Source: a virus | DNA: 24,454 bases | Virus record (IMG/VR): IMGVR_UViG_3300008448_000620 | Location: 1-24,454 of that record | Reading direction: 5' to 3' (one strand) | Part shown: positions 15,258 through 22,931 of the stretch, piece after piece | Numbering within the stretch: position 1 is the first letter of the stretch | Layout: every line of letters starts with the position of its first letter | Position numbers and translations under genes: made by a program | The notes under the pieces: generated by a model | Seen by the model: the letters and a program-made list of their open reading frames with translations, nothing else | Told to the model about the DNA's origin: nothing | Database searches by the model: none

Positions 15258-17033
15258 ATGACATATAAAAAACGTTTTTTAAATAAAAGTGGTGTATCTA
15301 GTCCCATTTCAGGTGCTAATAGCAATAATGGTGCATGGAATAATACTCAATCAAATTCATCAAATGCTGGGATGAATAATTTTGATTGGGGATATCGAAA
15401 CTATATGAGTCGATTACCCGAAGTTTATACAGGGCATCCTAATCGTATAGAAAGATACAATCAATATGAAATGATGGATGTAGATGCTGAAATAAATGCA
15501 TGTTTAGATATAATTTCAGAATTCAGTACTATGCGTAATGACCAAAATAAAACGCCATTTATGCTAGAATTCAAAGACGAGCCTACTCCCCATGAAGTAG
15601 AATTACTAAAAACTCAATTGCAGCAATGGTGTAAAATCAATGAATTTGATGTCCGTATATTTAAAATTTTTCGAAATGTAATTAAATATGGTGATCAGGT
15701 TTTTGTAAGAGATCCGGAAAATTTTAAACTATATTGGGTAGATATGGTTAAAGTTATCAAAGTTATTGTAAATGAAAGTGAAGGTAAAAATCCCGAACAA
15801 TATGTGTTAAAAGATTTAAATATAAATCTTCAAAATTTATCAGTAGCACAGAAAACAAATACTGATTTTGCTGCTAATCCGGCTACTGGGTTAGGAGGAA
15901 CCGGTGGTGGCACTAACACTCCTTATACAGTTCCTGCGATGCCGTACAATACTACAGGTAGTAGATTTACTTTAGGTCAGAGTGAAAGCGCAGTAGATGC
16001 AAAACATGTGGTACATTTGAGTTTAACTGAAGGATTAGATAGGTTTTGGCCGTTTGGTCAATCTATATTAGAAAACGTTTTTAAAGTATATAAACAAAAA
16101 GAACTACTTGAAGATGCGGTACTAATATACAGGGTACAACGCGCACCTGAACGTAGGATGTTTAAAATTGATGTTGGTAACATGCCTAGTCATATGGCTA
16201 TGGCATTTGTAGAAAGAATAAAAAATGAAATACATCAACGACGAATTCCTAGTGTATATGGTGGACAATCTGTAGTGGATGCTACATATAATCCATTATC
16301 TATGAATGAAGATTATTTTTTCCCAGTGACTGCTGATGGAAGGGGATCAAGTGTAGAAGTTTTACCTGGAGGACAAAACTTAGGTGAAATTGATGATTTG
16401 AGATATTTTAACAACAGATTAGCAAGGGGATTAAGAGTGCCTAGTTCGTACCTACCCACCGGCCCAGATGATAATACTACTCCACTTAGTGACGGTAGGG
16501 TAGGAACAGCAATGATACAAGAATTTAGATTCAACCAATATTGTGAAAGATTGCAAAATTATATTGCAATGAAGTTAGATGAAGAATTTAAATTGTTCTT
16601 ACGTTGGAGAGGATTTAATATCGATAGTGGGTTGTTTAACATAAAATTTAATCCACCACAAAATTTTGCAGCATATAGACAAAGCGAGTTAGATACTGCT
16701 AGAGTTAATACCTTTTCTTCTATTGAACAACTACCTTATATGAGTAAAAGATTTTGTTTAGAAAGATTCTTAGGTTTGTCTGAGGAAGAAATATCTAAAA
16801 ATGAGCAATTATGGAGAGAAGAAAATAATAAAACTGATGATGTTGCTCCCGCAGGTCAAGATTTACGTAATGTTGGGGTAAGTGTAGGTGATATAGAATC
16901 TGACGAGCAAACAGGTGAAGAAATGAATCAACCTGAAACATCCGAAGAAACACCCAACGAAACAGAAACAACTGGTCCGGTACAATCAGAACCTTCTACT
17001 TTACCGCCAGCTGGTCCTAGTGCACCAGCCTAA
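15258..17033 (+). CDS. 20: gp20-like portal protein
   Basis: 591 residues (T4 gp20 has 524). Family hallmarks are EINACLDIISEFSTMRND (about 78-95), RVQRAPERRMFKIDVGNMP and DYFFPVTADGRGSSVEVLPG with GGQNLGEIDDLRYFNNRLAR, then RVPSSYLPTG. The portal is the dodecameric ring at the unique vertex through which DNA is packaged and to which the neck binds. The N-terminal 45 residues are Ser/Asn/Gly-rich and the last 55 or so are acidic and Pro/Thr-rich; both are probably disordered and explain the extra length. It lies at the head of the 20-21-22-23 order conserved in T4-like phages. Upstream there is TATAAACT (15249-15256) right before the ATG, a poor match to the late box, so transcription may come from the tape-measure gene. 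Confidence 0.93.
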   Translation: MTYKKRFLNKSGVSSPISGANSNNGAWNNTQSNSSNAGMNNFDWGYRNYMSRLPEVYTGHPNRIERYNQYEMMDVDAEINACLDIISEFSTMRNDQNKTPFMLEFKDEPTPHEVELLKTQLQQWCKINEFDVRIFKIFRNVIKYGDQVFVRDPENFKLYWVDMVKVIKVIVNESEGKNPEQYVLKDLNINLQNLSVAQKTNTDFAANPATGLGGTGGGTNTPYTVPAMPYNTTGSRFTLGQSESAVDAKHVVHLSLTEGLDRFWPFGQSILENVFKVYKQKELLEDAVLIYRVQRAPERRMFKIDVGNMPSHMAMAFVERIKNEIHQRRIPSVYGGQSVVDATYNPLSMNEDYFFPVTADGRGSSVEVLPGGQNLGEIDDLRYFNNRLARGLRVPSSYLPTGPDDNTTPLSDGRVGTAMIQEFRFNQYCERLQNYIAMKLDEEFKLFLRWRGFNIDSGLFNIKFNPPQNFAAYRQSELDTARVNTFSSIEQLPYMSKRFCLERFLGLSEEEISKNEQLWREENNKTDDVAPAGQDLRNVGVSVGDIESDEQTGEEMNQPETSEETPNETETTGPVQSEPSTLPPAGPSAPA

Positions 17034-17047
17034 ATATAATCTATAGC

Positions 17048-17055
17048 AATAAATA
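17048..17055 (+). promoter_or_regulatory. Late-type promoter box
   Basis: AATAAATA in the gap between gp20 and the small basic gene. The predicted transcript would start near 17061 with a 12-base leader containing TAGGA, a suitable ribosome site for the ATG at 17073. Confidence 0.6.
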
Positions 17056-17072
17056 CTTTATAGGAATACCAA

Positions 17073-17300
17073 ATGAAATTATTTGAAATGTTTAATCCAG
17101 CTATAGAAGGTTATCAAGATGTTGCACAAGATAATAGTAAGCCAGTTTGGAAACAATCTAGAAAGACTAAGTTAACACTAAAACAAATAAGAAAACTACG
17201 TAAAATGCTAGATGTTCGTAATTACGAAAAGAAACAAAATCTGAAAAAAATTCATACTCAGTATGGACCTACTGCAGAGGCACCAAGTCCTACTGTTTAA
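17073..17300 (+). CDS. Small basic protein in the gp67/gp68 position
   Basis: 75 residues, strongly basic. It contains KPVWKQSRKTKLTLKQIRKL followed by RKMLDVRNYEKK, a predicted helix with many Lys and Arg. In T4 the short prohead core genes 67 and 68 lie between gp20 and gp21, and T4-like phages commonly have a small gene here with this style of sequence. T4 gp67 is acidic, so this is not a simple counterpart. I take it as a minor head-assembly or core protein by position only. It has its own late-type box and TAGGA ribosome site. Its last 11 bases overlap the 3' end of the convergent SGNH-hydrolase-like gene. Confidence 0.6.
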   Translation: MKLFEMFNPAIEGYQDVAQDNSKPVWKQSRKTKLTLKQIRKLRKMLDVRNYEKKQNLKKIHTQYGPTAEAPSPTV

Positions 17301-17925
17301 AAAAATTTATTATTCTTTCGCACATCTTTACTGATTCATCATGTGACGGATGAATGCCATCAGGAAAAATATTAGGATTCTTTTTTCCTATATCTAAAAT
17401 TGTTTTTTCTGCATCAAGTTCTTTTATTATGTCATCAGTGCATTTAGGTGAAATATTTTTGATAATATCTAGTGCATTATACATGCCTAAACTTTGATTT
17501 GTTGCAAGTTTTTTCCCCACCATTTCTGAACGCCAATCTTCTACTATGAAGTCTGCCCATGTGTATTTTTCTATGTCATATATAGGTGCATGGCCTCCAA
17601 TTATAGCCCATTTGGGACCGGGAAATTCTTTACGAATTTTATTGTAAAATTCTATTATGGAATTAGAACTGAGATCAAGGTATTCTTTGAATGATAAAGA
17701 ATGATCAGTAAGGTAGGCATCGCGCAACAAAGAAGTGAAATACCAAACGATTAAATCTACTTTTCTCTCATTGGCCATCAGATAAAAATACGCGGATTTT
17801 AAACTATTCATATTACCTTGCCCCATTATAGAAATATTAACACTATAATTTGGTTCTTGGTTATATTCTTTATGGCCCCATGGTGAAACAGTTGCCCAAC
17901 TGTCGCCTATAATTAATGTATGCAT
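17290..17925 (-). CDS. SGNH/GDSL hydrolase-like protein, antisense inside the head cluster
   Basis: 211 residues from the ATG at 17925; the open frame runs further upstream only through non-ATG codons, and the protein begins naturally with MHTLIIGDSW. Blocks of the SGNH superfamily are present: GDS (7-9, nucleophile Ser9), a Gly in GQGN (36-39), GGH (110-112) in place of the usual GxND, and DGIHPSH (189-195) with Asp189 and His192. These enzymes deacylate or de-esterify lipids, glycans or peptidoglycan. The block III Asn is not obvious, so activity is uncertain. It is the only minus-strand gene between gp20 and gp23 and overlaps the small basic gene tail to tail, which looks like a late insertion. 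No late box or good ribosome site was seen for it. Confidence 0.65.
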   Translation of the reverse strand: MHTLIIGDSWATVSPWGHKEYNQEPNYSVNISIMGQGNMNSLKSAYFYLMANERKVDLIVWYFTSLLRDAYLTDHSLSFKEYLDLSSNSIIEFYNKIRKEFPGPKWAIIGGHAPIYDIEKYTWADFIVEDWRSEMVGKKLATNQSLGMYNALDIIKNISPKCTDDIIKELDAEKTILDIGKKNPNIFPDGIHPSHDESVKMCERIINFFKQ

Positions 17926-17998
17926 AATAGAATATATATGCAATTTCACATAAAACCGTAAAAAAATAGTAGTTATTGCGCTGTTTTTTAAGATACTC

Positions 17999-18006
17999 AA
18001 TAAATA
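17999..18006 (+). promoter_or_regulatory. Late-type promoter box for the prohead genes
   Basis: AATAAATA, 38 bases before the ATG at 18045; AGGAGA at 18031-18036 is the ribosome site. It restarts late transcription downstream of the antisense gene. Confidence 0.65.
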
Positions 18007-18044
18007 CTTATTACAAAGCCATTCATATTCAGGAGAAAATTATA

Positions 18045-18863
18045 ATGGATAACAAAAAATTCGAACAACTAATTGATTTAATTATCAATGAAAATGAAGA
18101 ACAGGCTCGTGAACTATTTCATGAAATTGTTGTAGAAAAATCAAGAGAAATTTATGAATCTATCATGGATGAAGAAATGATGGATTCACAAGAAATGGTA
18201 GGTGAAGTCGGTGATCTTATGGATGAAATTACTGCTGAAGAGGCCGGCGGCATGGTGGAAGGTGAAGATGAAGAAATGGTAGATCTTGATGCAGACGAAA
18301 TGGATGATCAAGAAGGTTCAGATGAAGTTGAAGATGCAGTTATCCGTATTGAAGATAAGTTGGATCAATTAATGGCTGAATTTGAACAAATCATGGGTAA
18401 TGATGAAGAAGATTTCGGCGATGAAGAGGAAGAAGATTTCGGCGATGATGAGTCTGATGAAGAAGAGTTTGACGATGAAGAAGATGAATTTGATGCTGAA
18501 GATACAGTAGACGAAGAAGTTATGGAATCTATCACCCTGAAGAAAGTTTCCGCAATACACGGTGATAACGGTGACAACACCAAATCAGTAGCATTAAATC
18601 AACCTAAAGTTAAAGCAGCCGGAGTTAATCCTGTAAGATTCAGTGGACAAGCAGAATCAGTTCCTACAAGTCCTAAGGCTCCAGGGAATGCATACACTAA
18701 AGGTGAAACACAAGTTAAACATGCTGGACAATTTAAAAATGCACCGGCACAGTCAAGTCAAGATTTAGAAAAGGCTCCTGCCCCTAAGCAAGGTGATGAC
18801 GGATCTAATACAAAAAGTCCAGTTGCAGAATCTAAAAAATCTGTAAAAAAAGTAGTTAGATAA
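18045..18863 (+). CDS. Acidic prohead core protein (gp67/gp68-like)
   Basis: 272 residues from the ATG at 18045, chosen because AGGAGA lies 8 bases upstream and the longer frame starts at a TTG before the late box. The N-terminus (DNKKFEQLIDLIINENEEQ, then ARELFHEIVVEKSREIYESI) resembles the N-terminus of prohead core proteins of T4-like phages. The centre (about 45-165) is extremely rich in Asp and Glu with runs such as DEEEEDFGDDESDEEEFDDE. The C-terminal third is Lys/Pro/Ser/Asn-rich and basic. Such proteins fill the prohead core and are degraded by gp21 on maturation; ITAEE and similar sites could be cut. It stands directly before gp21, as in T4. Confidence 0.75.
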   Translation: MDNKKFEQLIDLIINENEEQARELFHEIVVEKSREIYESIMDEEMMDSQEMVGEVGDLMDEITAEEAGGMVEGEDEEMVDLDADEMDDQEGSDEVEDAVIRIEDKLDQLMAEFEQIMGNDEEDFGDEEEEDFGDDESDEEEFDDEEDEFDAEDTVDEEVMESITLKKVSAIHGDNGDNTKSVALNQPKVKAAGVNPVRFSGQAESVPTSPKAPGNAYTKGETQVKHAGQFKNAPAQSSQDLEKAPAPKQGDDGSNTKSPVAESKKSVKKVVR

Positions 18864-18877
18864 GGAAATAAGATCAA

Positions 18878-19513
18878 ATGGCTTTGTATCTTAAGGAACA
18901 CCTAACTTTTGACCGCGCTAATATGGTGGTCGAAAGTGACGGTGAGGGGAGTTTGAAAAGCCTTTATATGAAAGGCATTTTCATTCAGGGAGGGGTAAAA
19001 AACGCAAATGAGCGTGTTTACCCCGTTTCTGAAATAGAAACCGCCGTTGATACTTTAAACAAACAAATACAAGAAGGGTACTCGGTACTCGGGGAAGTAG
19101 ATCACCCTGACGATCTAAAGATTAATCTAGATCGTGTATCTCATATGATTACTAGTATGTGGATGGACGGTCCAAATGGTTTCGGCAAACTTAAGATTTT
19201 ACCAACTCCAATGGGTCAATTAGTAAAAACCATGTTGGAGAGTGGTGTAAAACTTGGGGTGTCTAGTCGAGGTAGCGGAAACGTAAACGATTTAGACGGC
19301 CGTGTTAGTGACTTTGAAATAGTCACTGTGGATATTGTCGCTCAACCAAGCGCACCTAATGCTTATCCAAAGGCAATTTATGAAGGGCTTTACAACATGA
19401 AGCATGGACATAAGTTACTAGATATAGCAAAAGATGTACAAGGTGATAAAACAGTACAGAAATACTTGGCTGAGGAAGTAAAACGCCTCATCAAGGATCT
19501 GAAAATTAAATAA
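18878..19513 (+). CDS. 21: gp21-like prohead core protease
   Basis: 211 residues (T4 gp21 has 212). Motifs are those of the herpesvirus-assemblin-like prohead proteases: GEVDHP (72-77) with the catalytic His76, GVSSRGSGNV (127-136) with the nucleophilic Ser, and FEIVTVDIVAQPSAPNAY (146-163) with a conserved Asp. The protease is packaged inside the prohead, removes the scaffold and core, and trims gp23 after short (L/I)xE sites. AAGGA lies about 11 bases before the ATG. It is 14 bases after the core protein gene and 12 before gp22, so the three are one transcription unit. Confidence 0.93.
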   Translation: MALYLKEHLTFDRANMVVESDGEGSLKSLYMKGIFIQGGVKNANERVYPVSEIETAVDTLNKQIQEGYSVLGEVDHPDDLKINLDRVSHMITSMWMDGPNGFGKLKILPTPMGQLVKTMLESGVKLGVSSRGSGNVNDLDGRVSDFEIVTVDIVAQPSAPNAYPKAIYEGLYNMKHGHKLLDIAKDVQGDKTVQKYLAEEVKRLIKDLKIK

Positions 19514-19525
19514 AGGGGAATAAGC

Positions 19526-20638
19526 ATGTTGGATGCTATAAAACCATTACTTGACAGCGGTCTTATTAATGAGGATATAAGTGCTCAATTAAATGAAGCA
19601 TGGAAAACCAAGTTAGATGAGGCACGTGATCAAGTTCGTGCGGAACTCAGAGAAGAGTTTGCACGCCGTTATGAGCATGATAGAACTGTGATGGTAGAAG
19701 CCCTAGATAAAATGATAACAGAAGGTCTTGAAAGTGAGATTTCTGAGTTTCATGTAGAACGCCAGTCTTTAAATGAAGATCGTGTAAAAGCACAACAAAA
19801 ACTTCGTGAAAGTGCCGGCAAATTCAATGATTTTATGATAACAAAATTAGCAGAAGAAATCAAAGAATTACGTAATGATCGTAAAGCAATGAAAGAAAGT
19901 CAAGAAAAATTGTCTCAATTCATAGTACACGCTCTTGCACGTGAAATTAAAGAGTTCTCACAAGATAAGAAAGCAGTCGTTGAAGCAAAAGTAAAGTTAG
20001 TTGCAGAAGGTCGCAAACAACTTGAACTACTTAAAGAAAAATTTATTTCTGAAAGTGCTAAAAAAATCAACAATTCTGTTACATCACATCTTAAAGGTGA
20101 GTTGTCACAATTAAAAGAAGATATACAAGTTGCACGTGAAAACAATTTTGGTCGCAAGTTATTTGAAGCATTTGCGAGTGAATTCTCTGTAACTCATTTA
20201 AATGAGAAAGCAGAAACACGTAATTTAATATCACAATTAAAAGAAAAAGATCAAAAATTAGCCGAAGCCAAGAAAATTATGGATAATGCTAAGACATTGA
20301 TTGAGAGTAAAGAACGTGAAGTTCGTATCATTAAAGAGTCTAATATTCGTGAAAAAACAATGGCTGAACTACTTTCACCATTGAACGAAGAAAAAGCATC
20401 ATTGATGATGAACTTACTAGAAAGCGTACAGACAACAAAATTGAAAGTTGCTTTCGATAAGTATTTACCAGCCGTTCTTAACAAAGGTGTTTCTGAAAAG
20501 AAAGTAGTTGAAAAACAAAATCTTGCAGAATCTAAAGTTGTTACTGAAGTAACTGGTGATAAATCTGCCAAAAAACAAGTTGAAGTGGATGAAGGTGTAG
20601 ATAATCTAATCGACTTTAAGCGTTTGGCAGGGCTATAA
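19526..20638 (+). CDS. 22: gp22-like prohead scaffold protein
   Basis: 370 residues (T4 gp22 has 269). Apart from the ends it is one long charged helix, rich in Lys, Glu, Gln and Arg with heptad spacing from about 25 to 290, as expected for the major scaffold protein. The C-terminal block LLSPLNEEKASLMMNLLESV and KLKVAFDKYLPAVLNKG resembles the end of gp22 proteins in T4-like phages. The scaffold shapes the prohead and is then cut by gp21. AAGGGG lies upstream of the ATG. Extra length may mean a larger core or just a longer helix. Confidence 0.9.
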   Translation: MLDAIKPLLDSGLINEDISAQLNEAWKTKLDEARDQVRAELREEFARRYEHDRTVMVEALDKMITEGLESEISEFHVERQSLNEDRVKAQQKLRESAGKFNDFMITKLAEEIKELRNDRKAMKESQEKLSQFIVHALAREIKEFSQDKKAVVEAKVKLVAEGRKQLELLKEKFISESAKKINNSVTSHLKGELSQLKEDIQVARENNFGRKLFEAFASEFSVTHLNEKAETRNLISQLKEKDQKLAEAKKIMDNAKTLIESKEREVRIIKESNIREKTMAELLSPLNEEKASLMMNLLESVQTTKLKVAFDKYLPAVLNKGVSEKKVVEKQNLAESKVVTEVTGDKSAKKQVEVDEGVDNLIDFKRLAGL

Positions 20639-20666
20639 AAACGACATCTATTAGGAGAAAATTAAT

Positions 20667-21869
20667 ATGTCTAAAGTTTTATTAGAAAGCCGTTGGGACG
20701 AGACTAAAGATGCCCTGTTAGAAGGCTTAAAAGGCACTCGCCGCTCAACAATGGGTGTTCTCTTAGAGAATACTCGCAAGCAACTACTTGCTGAGAGTTC
20801 AGCAGGTACAACAACTGCAGGTAACATTGCAACACTAAATCGTGTTATTCTACCAGTTATCCGTCGTGTAATGCCAACCGTTATCGCTAACGAATTAGTT
20901 GGTGTTCAGCCAATGACAGGACCAGTTGGTCAGATTCACACACTACGTGTTCGTTATGCTAACAAGTTAACTGACAGCAGTGCAGCATCAACCAGTGTAA
21001 CAGCCGGTGAAGAGGCATTAAGCCCATTCAAGATTGCTCAGGCCTATTCGCGTCAGCCTAGTGGTGTAGCTGGCGATACAGCAACTGAGTACACAGCAGC
21101 ACCTACAGCAAGCCTAGAGGGCAATGGTGGTCGTCAGATCAGTGTTCAGATTCTACGTCAGGCAGTTGAAGCCAAGAGCCGTAAGTTACAGGCACGTTGG
21201 ACATTTGAAGCCGCTCAAGACGCACAAAGTCAGCATGGCATTGATGTCGAAGCAGAAATTATGGCTGCTCTAGCACAAGAAATCACTGCTGAAATTGACC
21301 AAGAAATACTGCTATCTTTAGCAACATTAGCATCTACTGAATATACATTCAATCAAGCTACTGTTAGTGGTACTGCTACATACGTTGGTGACGAACATGC
21401 TGCGTTAGCCGTTCTAATCAACCGTGTTGCTAACTTAATTGCACAGCGCACACGTCGTGGTGCAGGTAACTGGGCAGTTGTTAGCCCAGCATCATTGACT
21501 GTTCTTCAGAGTGCAACAACTAGTGCATTTGCTCGTACAACAGAAGGTACATTCGAAGCCCCAACAAACACTAAGTTCGTTGGAACATTGAATGGCGCAA
21601 TGCGTGTATTCGTAAACAGTTATGCACCTGATACACAACCAGTACTAGTTGGTTATAAAGGTTCTAGCGAGACAGATGCAGCAGCATTCTATTGCCCATA
21701 CATTCCATTGATGAGCAGTGGTGTTGTTCTAGATCCATCAACATTCGAACCAGTCGTGTCATTTATGACTCGTTATGGTTACATCGAATTAACAAACACA
21801 GCATCATCATTCGGTAATGCTGCTGACTATGTTGGGGAAATAGCAGTTTCGAACCTAACCTTTCAGTGA
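20667..21869 (+). CDS. 23: gp23-like major capsid protein
   Basis: 400 residues. The sequence follows gp23: an N-terminal propeptide with LAE at 41-43 then SSAG, which fits the gp21 cleavage rule (cut after Glu43), then TLNRVILPVIRRVMPTVIAN and LVGVQPMTGPVGQIHTLRVR of the HK97-type fold. The middle SRKLQARWTFEAAQDAQSQH and the C-terminal GFxxRYGYIEL-like VSFMTRYGYIEL are also typical. T4 gp23 has 521 residues, so a surface insertion domain is probably lacking or reduced. Base composition is less A+T-rich than neighbours and favours frequent codons, as expected for the most abundant virion protein. AGGAGA lies 8 bases or so before the ATG. A strong terminator region follows. Confidence 0.95.
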   Translation: MSKVLLESRWDETKDALLEGLKGTRRSTMGVLLENTRKQLLAESSAGTTTAGNIATLNRVILPVIRRVMPTVIANELVGVQPMTGPVGQIHTLRVRYANKLTDSSAASTSVTAGEEALSPFKIAQAYSRQPSGVAGDTATEYTAAPTASLEGNGGRQISVQILRQAVEAKSRKLQARWTFEAAQDAQSQHGIDVEAEIMAALAQEITAEIDQEILLSLATLASTEYTFNQATVSGTATYVGDEHAALAVLINRVANLIAQRTRRGAGNWAVVSPASLTVLQSATTSAFARTTEGTFEAPTNTKFVGTLNGAMRVFVNSYAPDTQPVLVGYKGSSETDAAAFYCPYIPLMSSGVVLDPSTFEPVVSFMTRYGYIELTNTASSFGNAADYVGEIAVSNLTFQ

Positions 21870-21879
21870 AATGTTAGAT

Positions 21880-21907
21880 TTAACACGGCGACTAGTCGCC
21901 GTGTTAA
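21880..21907. repeat. 28-bp perfect palindrome after gp23
   Basis: Two 14-base arms without spacer, beginning TTAACACGGCGACT. As RNA it gives a hairpin of about 12 bp with a CTAG loop. It lies 10 bases after the gp23 stop and has no U-run directly behind it, so it may protect the gp23 mRNA 3' end instead of terminating by itself. Confidence 0.85.
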
Positions 21908-21908
21908 C

Positions 21909-21935
21909 AAAAAGCGCACTTCAGTGCGCTTTTTT
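21909..21935. terminator. Bidirectional intrinsic terminator after gp23
   Basis: A5-GCGCAC-TTCA-GTGCGC-T6: a 6-bp G+C stem extended by A-T pairs, with a T-run on the plus strand and an A-run that gives one on the minus strand. Confidence 0.85.
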
Positions 21936-22021
21936 GTGGCTTAATTAGTAGAAAGTTAAACAAGACACGTTACAACAATACCTAGACGAAGGTTGGCAAC
22001 TACGTGGAAAGAAAAGAAAAC

Positions 22022-22029
22022 TATAAATA
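22022..22029 (+). promoter_or_regulatory. Consensus late promoter box
   Basis: TATAAATA, the exact T4 late consensus. With T4 spacing the transcript would begin at about 22035, the A of the ATG of the next gene. Confidence 0.65.
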
Positions 22030-22034
22030 CAATA

Positions 22035-22454
22035 ATGCGTATAAATGAAGTCACCGGCGAAAATACAAGAACAATCTCAGATAAAATTCGAAAACTAAAC
22101 CTTAACGGTTTTAGTGGTGATTGTCCAGAATCTGCTATATCTATCAATAAAAATGTATTTCAAAATACAGGTAAAATAGTAGGAGTTTTTAATCGTGCAA
22201 TGCTTGATTACGGTAAACATCCATTAGGTCACGTAGCAGTTTTATATAACGGAGATTACTGGGATGCCGATGCTAAACCAAAAACATTTGATGAAATAGA
22301 GTCTTGGGGAATGCTAGATCCTACTGATTTTGAATATGAAGAATTAGCAGATGATTATGGTTTTGATTGGAATGATGAGACGGCAAGTGATGTAATTGTG
22401 ATTGAATTTAAAAATAACCAGTCATTATTAAATCTTTTTCACCGTACTGACTAA
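22035..22454 (+). CDS. Unknown small protein with possible Cys-His-Asp triad
   Basis: 139 residues from the ATG at 22035; the frame extends upstream only to a TTG, across the promoter box, and MRINEV is a natural beginning. I do not recognise a family with confidence. GDC (28-30), GHVAV (65-69) and YWDADAK (75-81) have the order and surroundings of the Cys, His and Asp/Asn of papain-like or NlpC/P60-like hydrolases, so a peptidase or amidase fold is possible. The second half is acidic. No signal peptide or membrane segment is visible. It follows the gp23 terminator, has its own consensus late box, and is followed by its own strong terminator, so it is an independent late unit. Confidence 0.7.
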   Translation: MRINEVTGENTRTISDKIRKLNLNGFSGDCPESAISINKNVFQNTGKIVGVFNRAMLDYGKHPLGHVAVLYNGDYWDADAKPKTFDEIESWGMLDPTDFEYEELADDYGFDWNDETASDVIVIEFKNNQSLLNLFHRTD

Positions 22455-22491
22455 ATAATAATATCAACCCTTCGGGATGGGAAGACAAACT

Positions 22492-22514
22492 GGGAGACTT
22501 CGGTCTCCCTTTTT
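22492..22514 (+). terminator. Intrinsic terminator
   Basis: GGGAGAC-TTCG-GTCTCCC followed by five T: a 7-bp stem with a very stable UUCG-type loop, 38 bases after the stop of the preceding gene. Confidence 0.9.
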
Positions 22515-22516
22515 GT

Positions 22517-22882
22517 TTATAGGATAATATCGCTGTCTACCGTGATATCTAGTATAGATTTTTTCTTTGATCTTAAGTTCTTTTGATGTATTCTATTACA
22601 GTTTGCACACAAAGTTTTTAGATTGCTTTTTTCTTTATTCTTTTTGTTACCATCTTTATAGATAATATCTAATTGACATTTATCTTGTGGTATAAAATTA
22701 CACTCTTCACAACTATTTTTTTTATGTAACAGATAACCAAATTTTGAATTATATGCTGCCTTCGCGCAACTAGCGCAATATTTATGCCACTTGATGAAGC
22801 CGTGCTTACTCATACCATTTGGTTTGGCTAATGATATTTTACAATTGATACACAGTGTTCGATGTGGTTGTTTTGTAAGCAT
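22517..22882 (-). CDS. HNH-type zinc protein with degenerate active site
   Basis: 121 residues. Two Cys4 clusters are visible: CINC (11-14) with CASC (36-39), and CEEC (58-61) with CANC (92-95). The second half follows the HNH pattern of phage proteins (CxxC - LDxDHxDGN - NLxxLCxNCH), but here the core reads LDIIYKDGN (71-79), with Ile-Tyr where Asp-His is normal, and CANCNR, with Asn where the last His is normal. The metal- and water-activating residues are therefore lost, so it is probably a non-catalytic DNA-binding relative or a decaying homing-type endonuclease. The C-terminus is basic, then acidic. It is divergent from the fibre gene and has a late-type box at 22917-22924. Confidence 0.7.
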   Translation of the reverse strand: MLTKQPHRTLCINCKISLAKPNGMSKHGFIKWHKYCASCAKAAYNSKFGYLLHKKNSCEECNFIPQDKCQLDIIYKDGNKKNKEKSNLKTLCANCNRIHQKNLRSKKKSILDITVDSDIIL

Positions 22883-22916
22883 AAAAAGATATCCATAGAA
22901 CTTTTATTCACTGAAT

Positions 22917-22924
22917 TATTTATT
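22917..22924 (-). promoter_or_regulatory. Late-type promoter box for the HNH-type gene
   Basis: AATAAATA on the minus strand, 35 bases before the ATG at 22882, back to back with the fibre box. Confidence 0.5.
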
Positions 22925-22931
22925 TACCACA

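Noticed and set aside
17926-18000. Longer N-terminus of the SGNH-like protein
   Set aside because: It would need a TTG start inside the late box of the opposite strand, and the first beta-strand with GDS starts naturally at MHTLII.
18365-18583. Minus-strand Ser-rich frames opposite the prohead core gene
   Set aside because: They are the mirror of the Asp/Glu codon runs (GAT/GAA) of the acidic protein on the plus strand.
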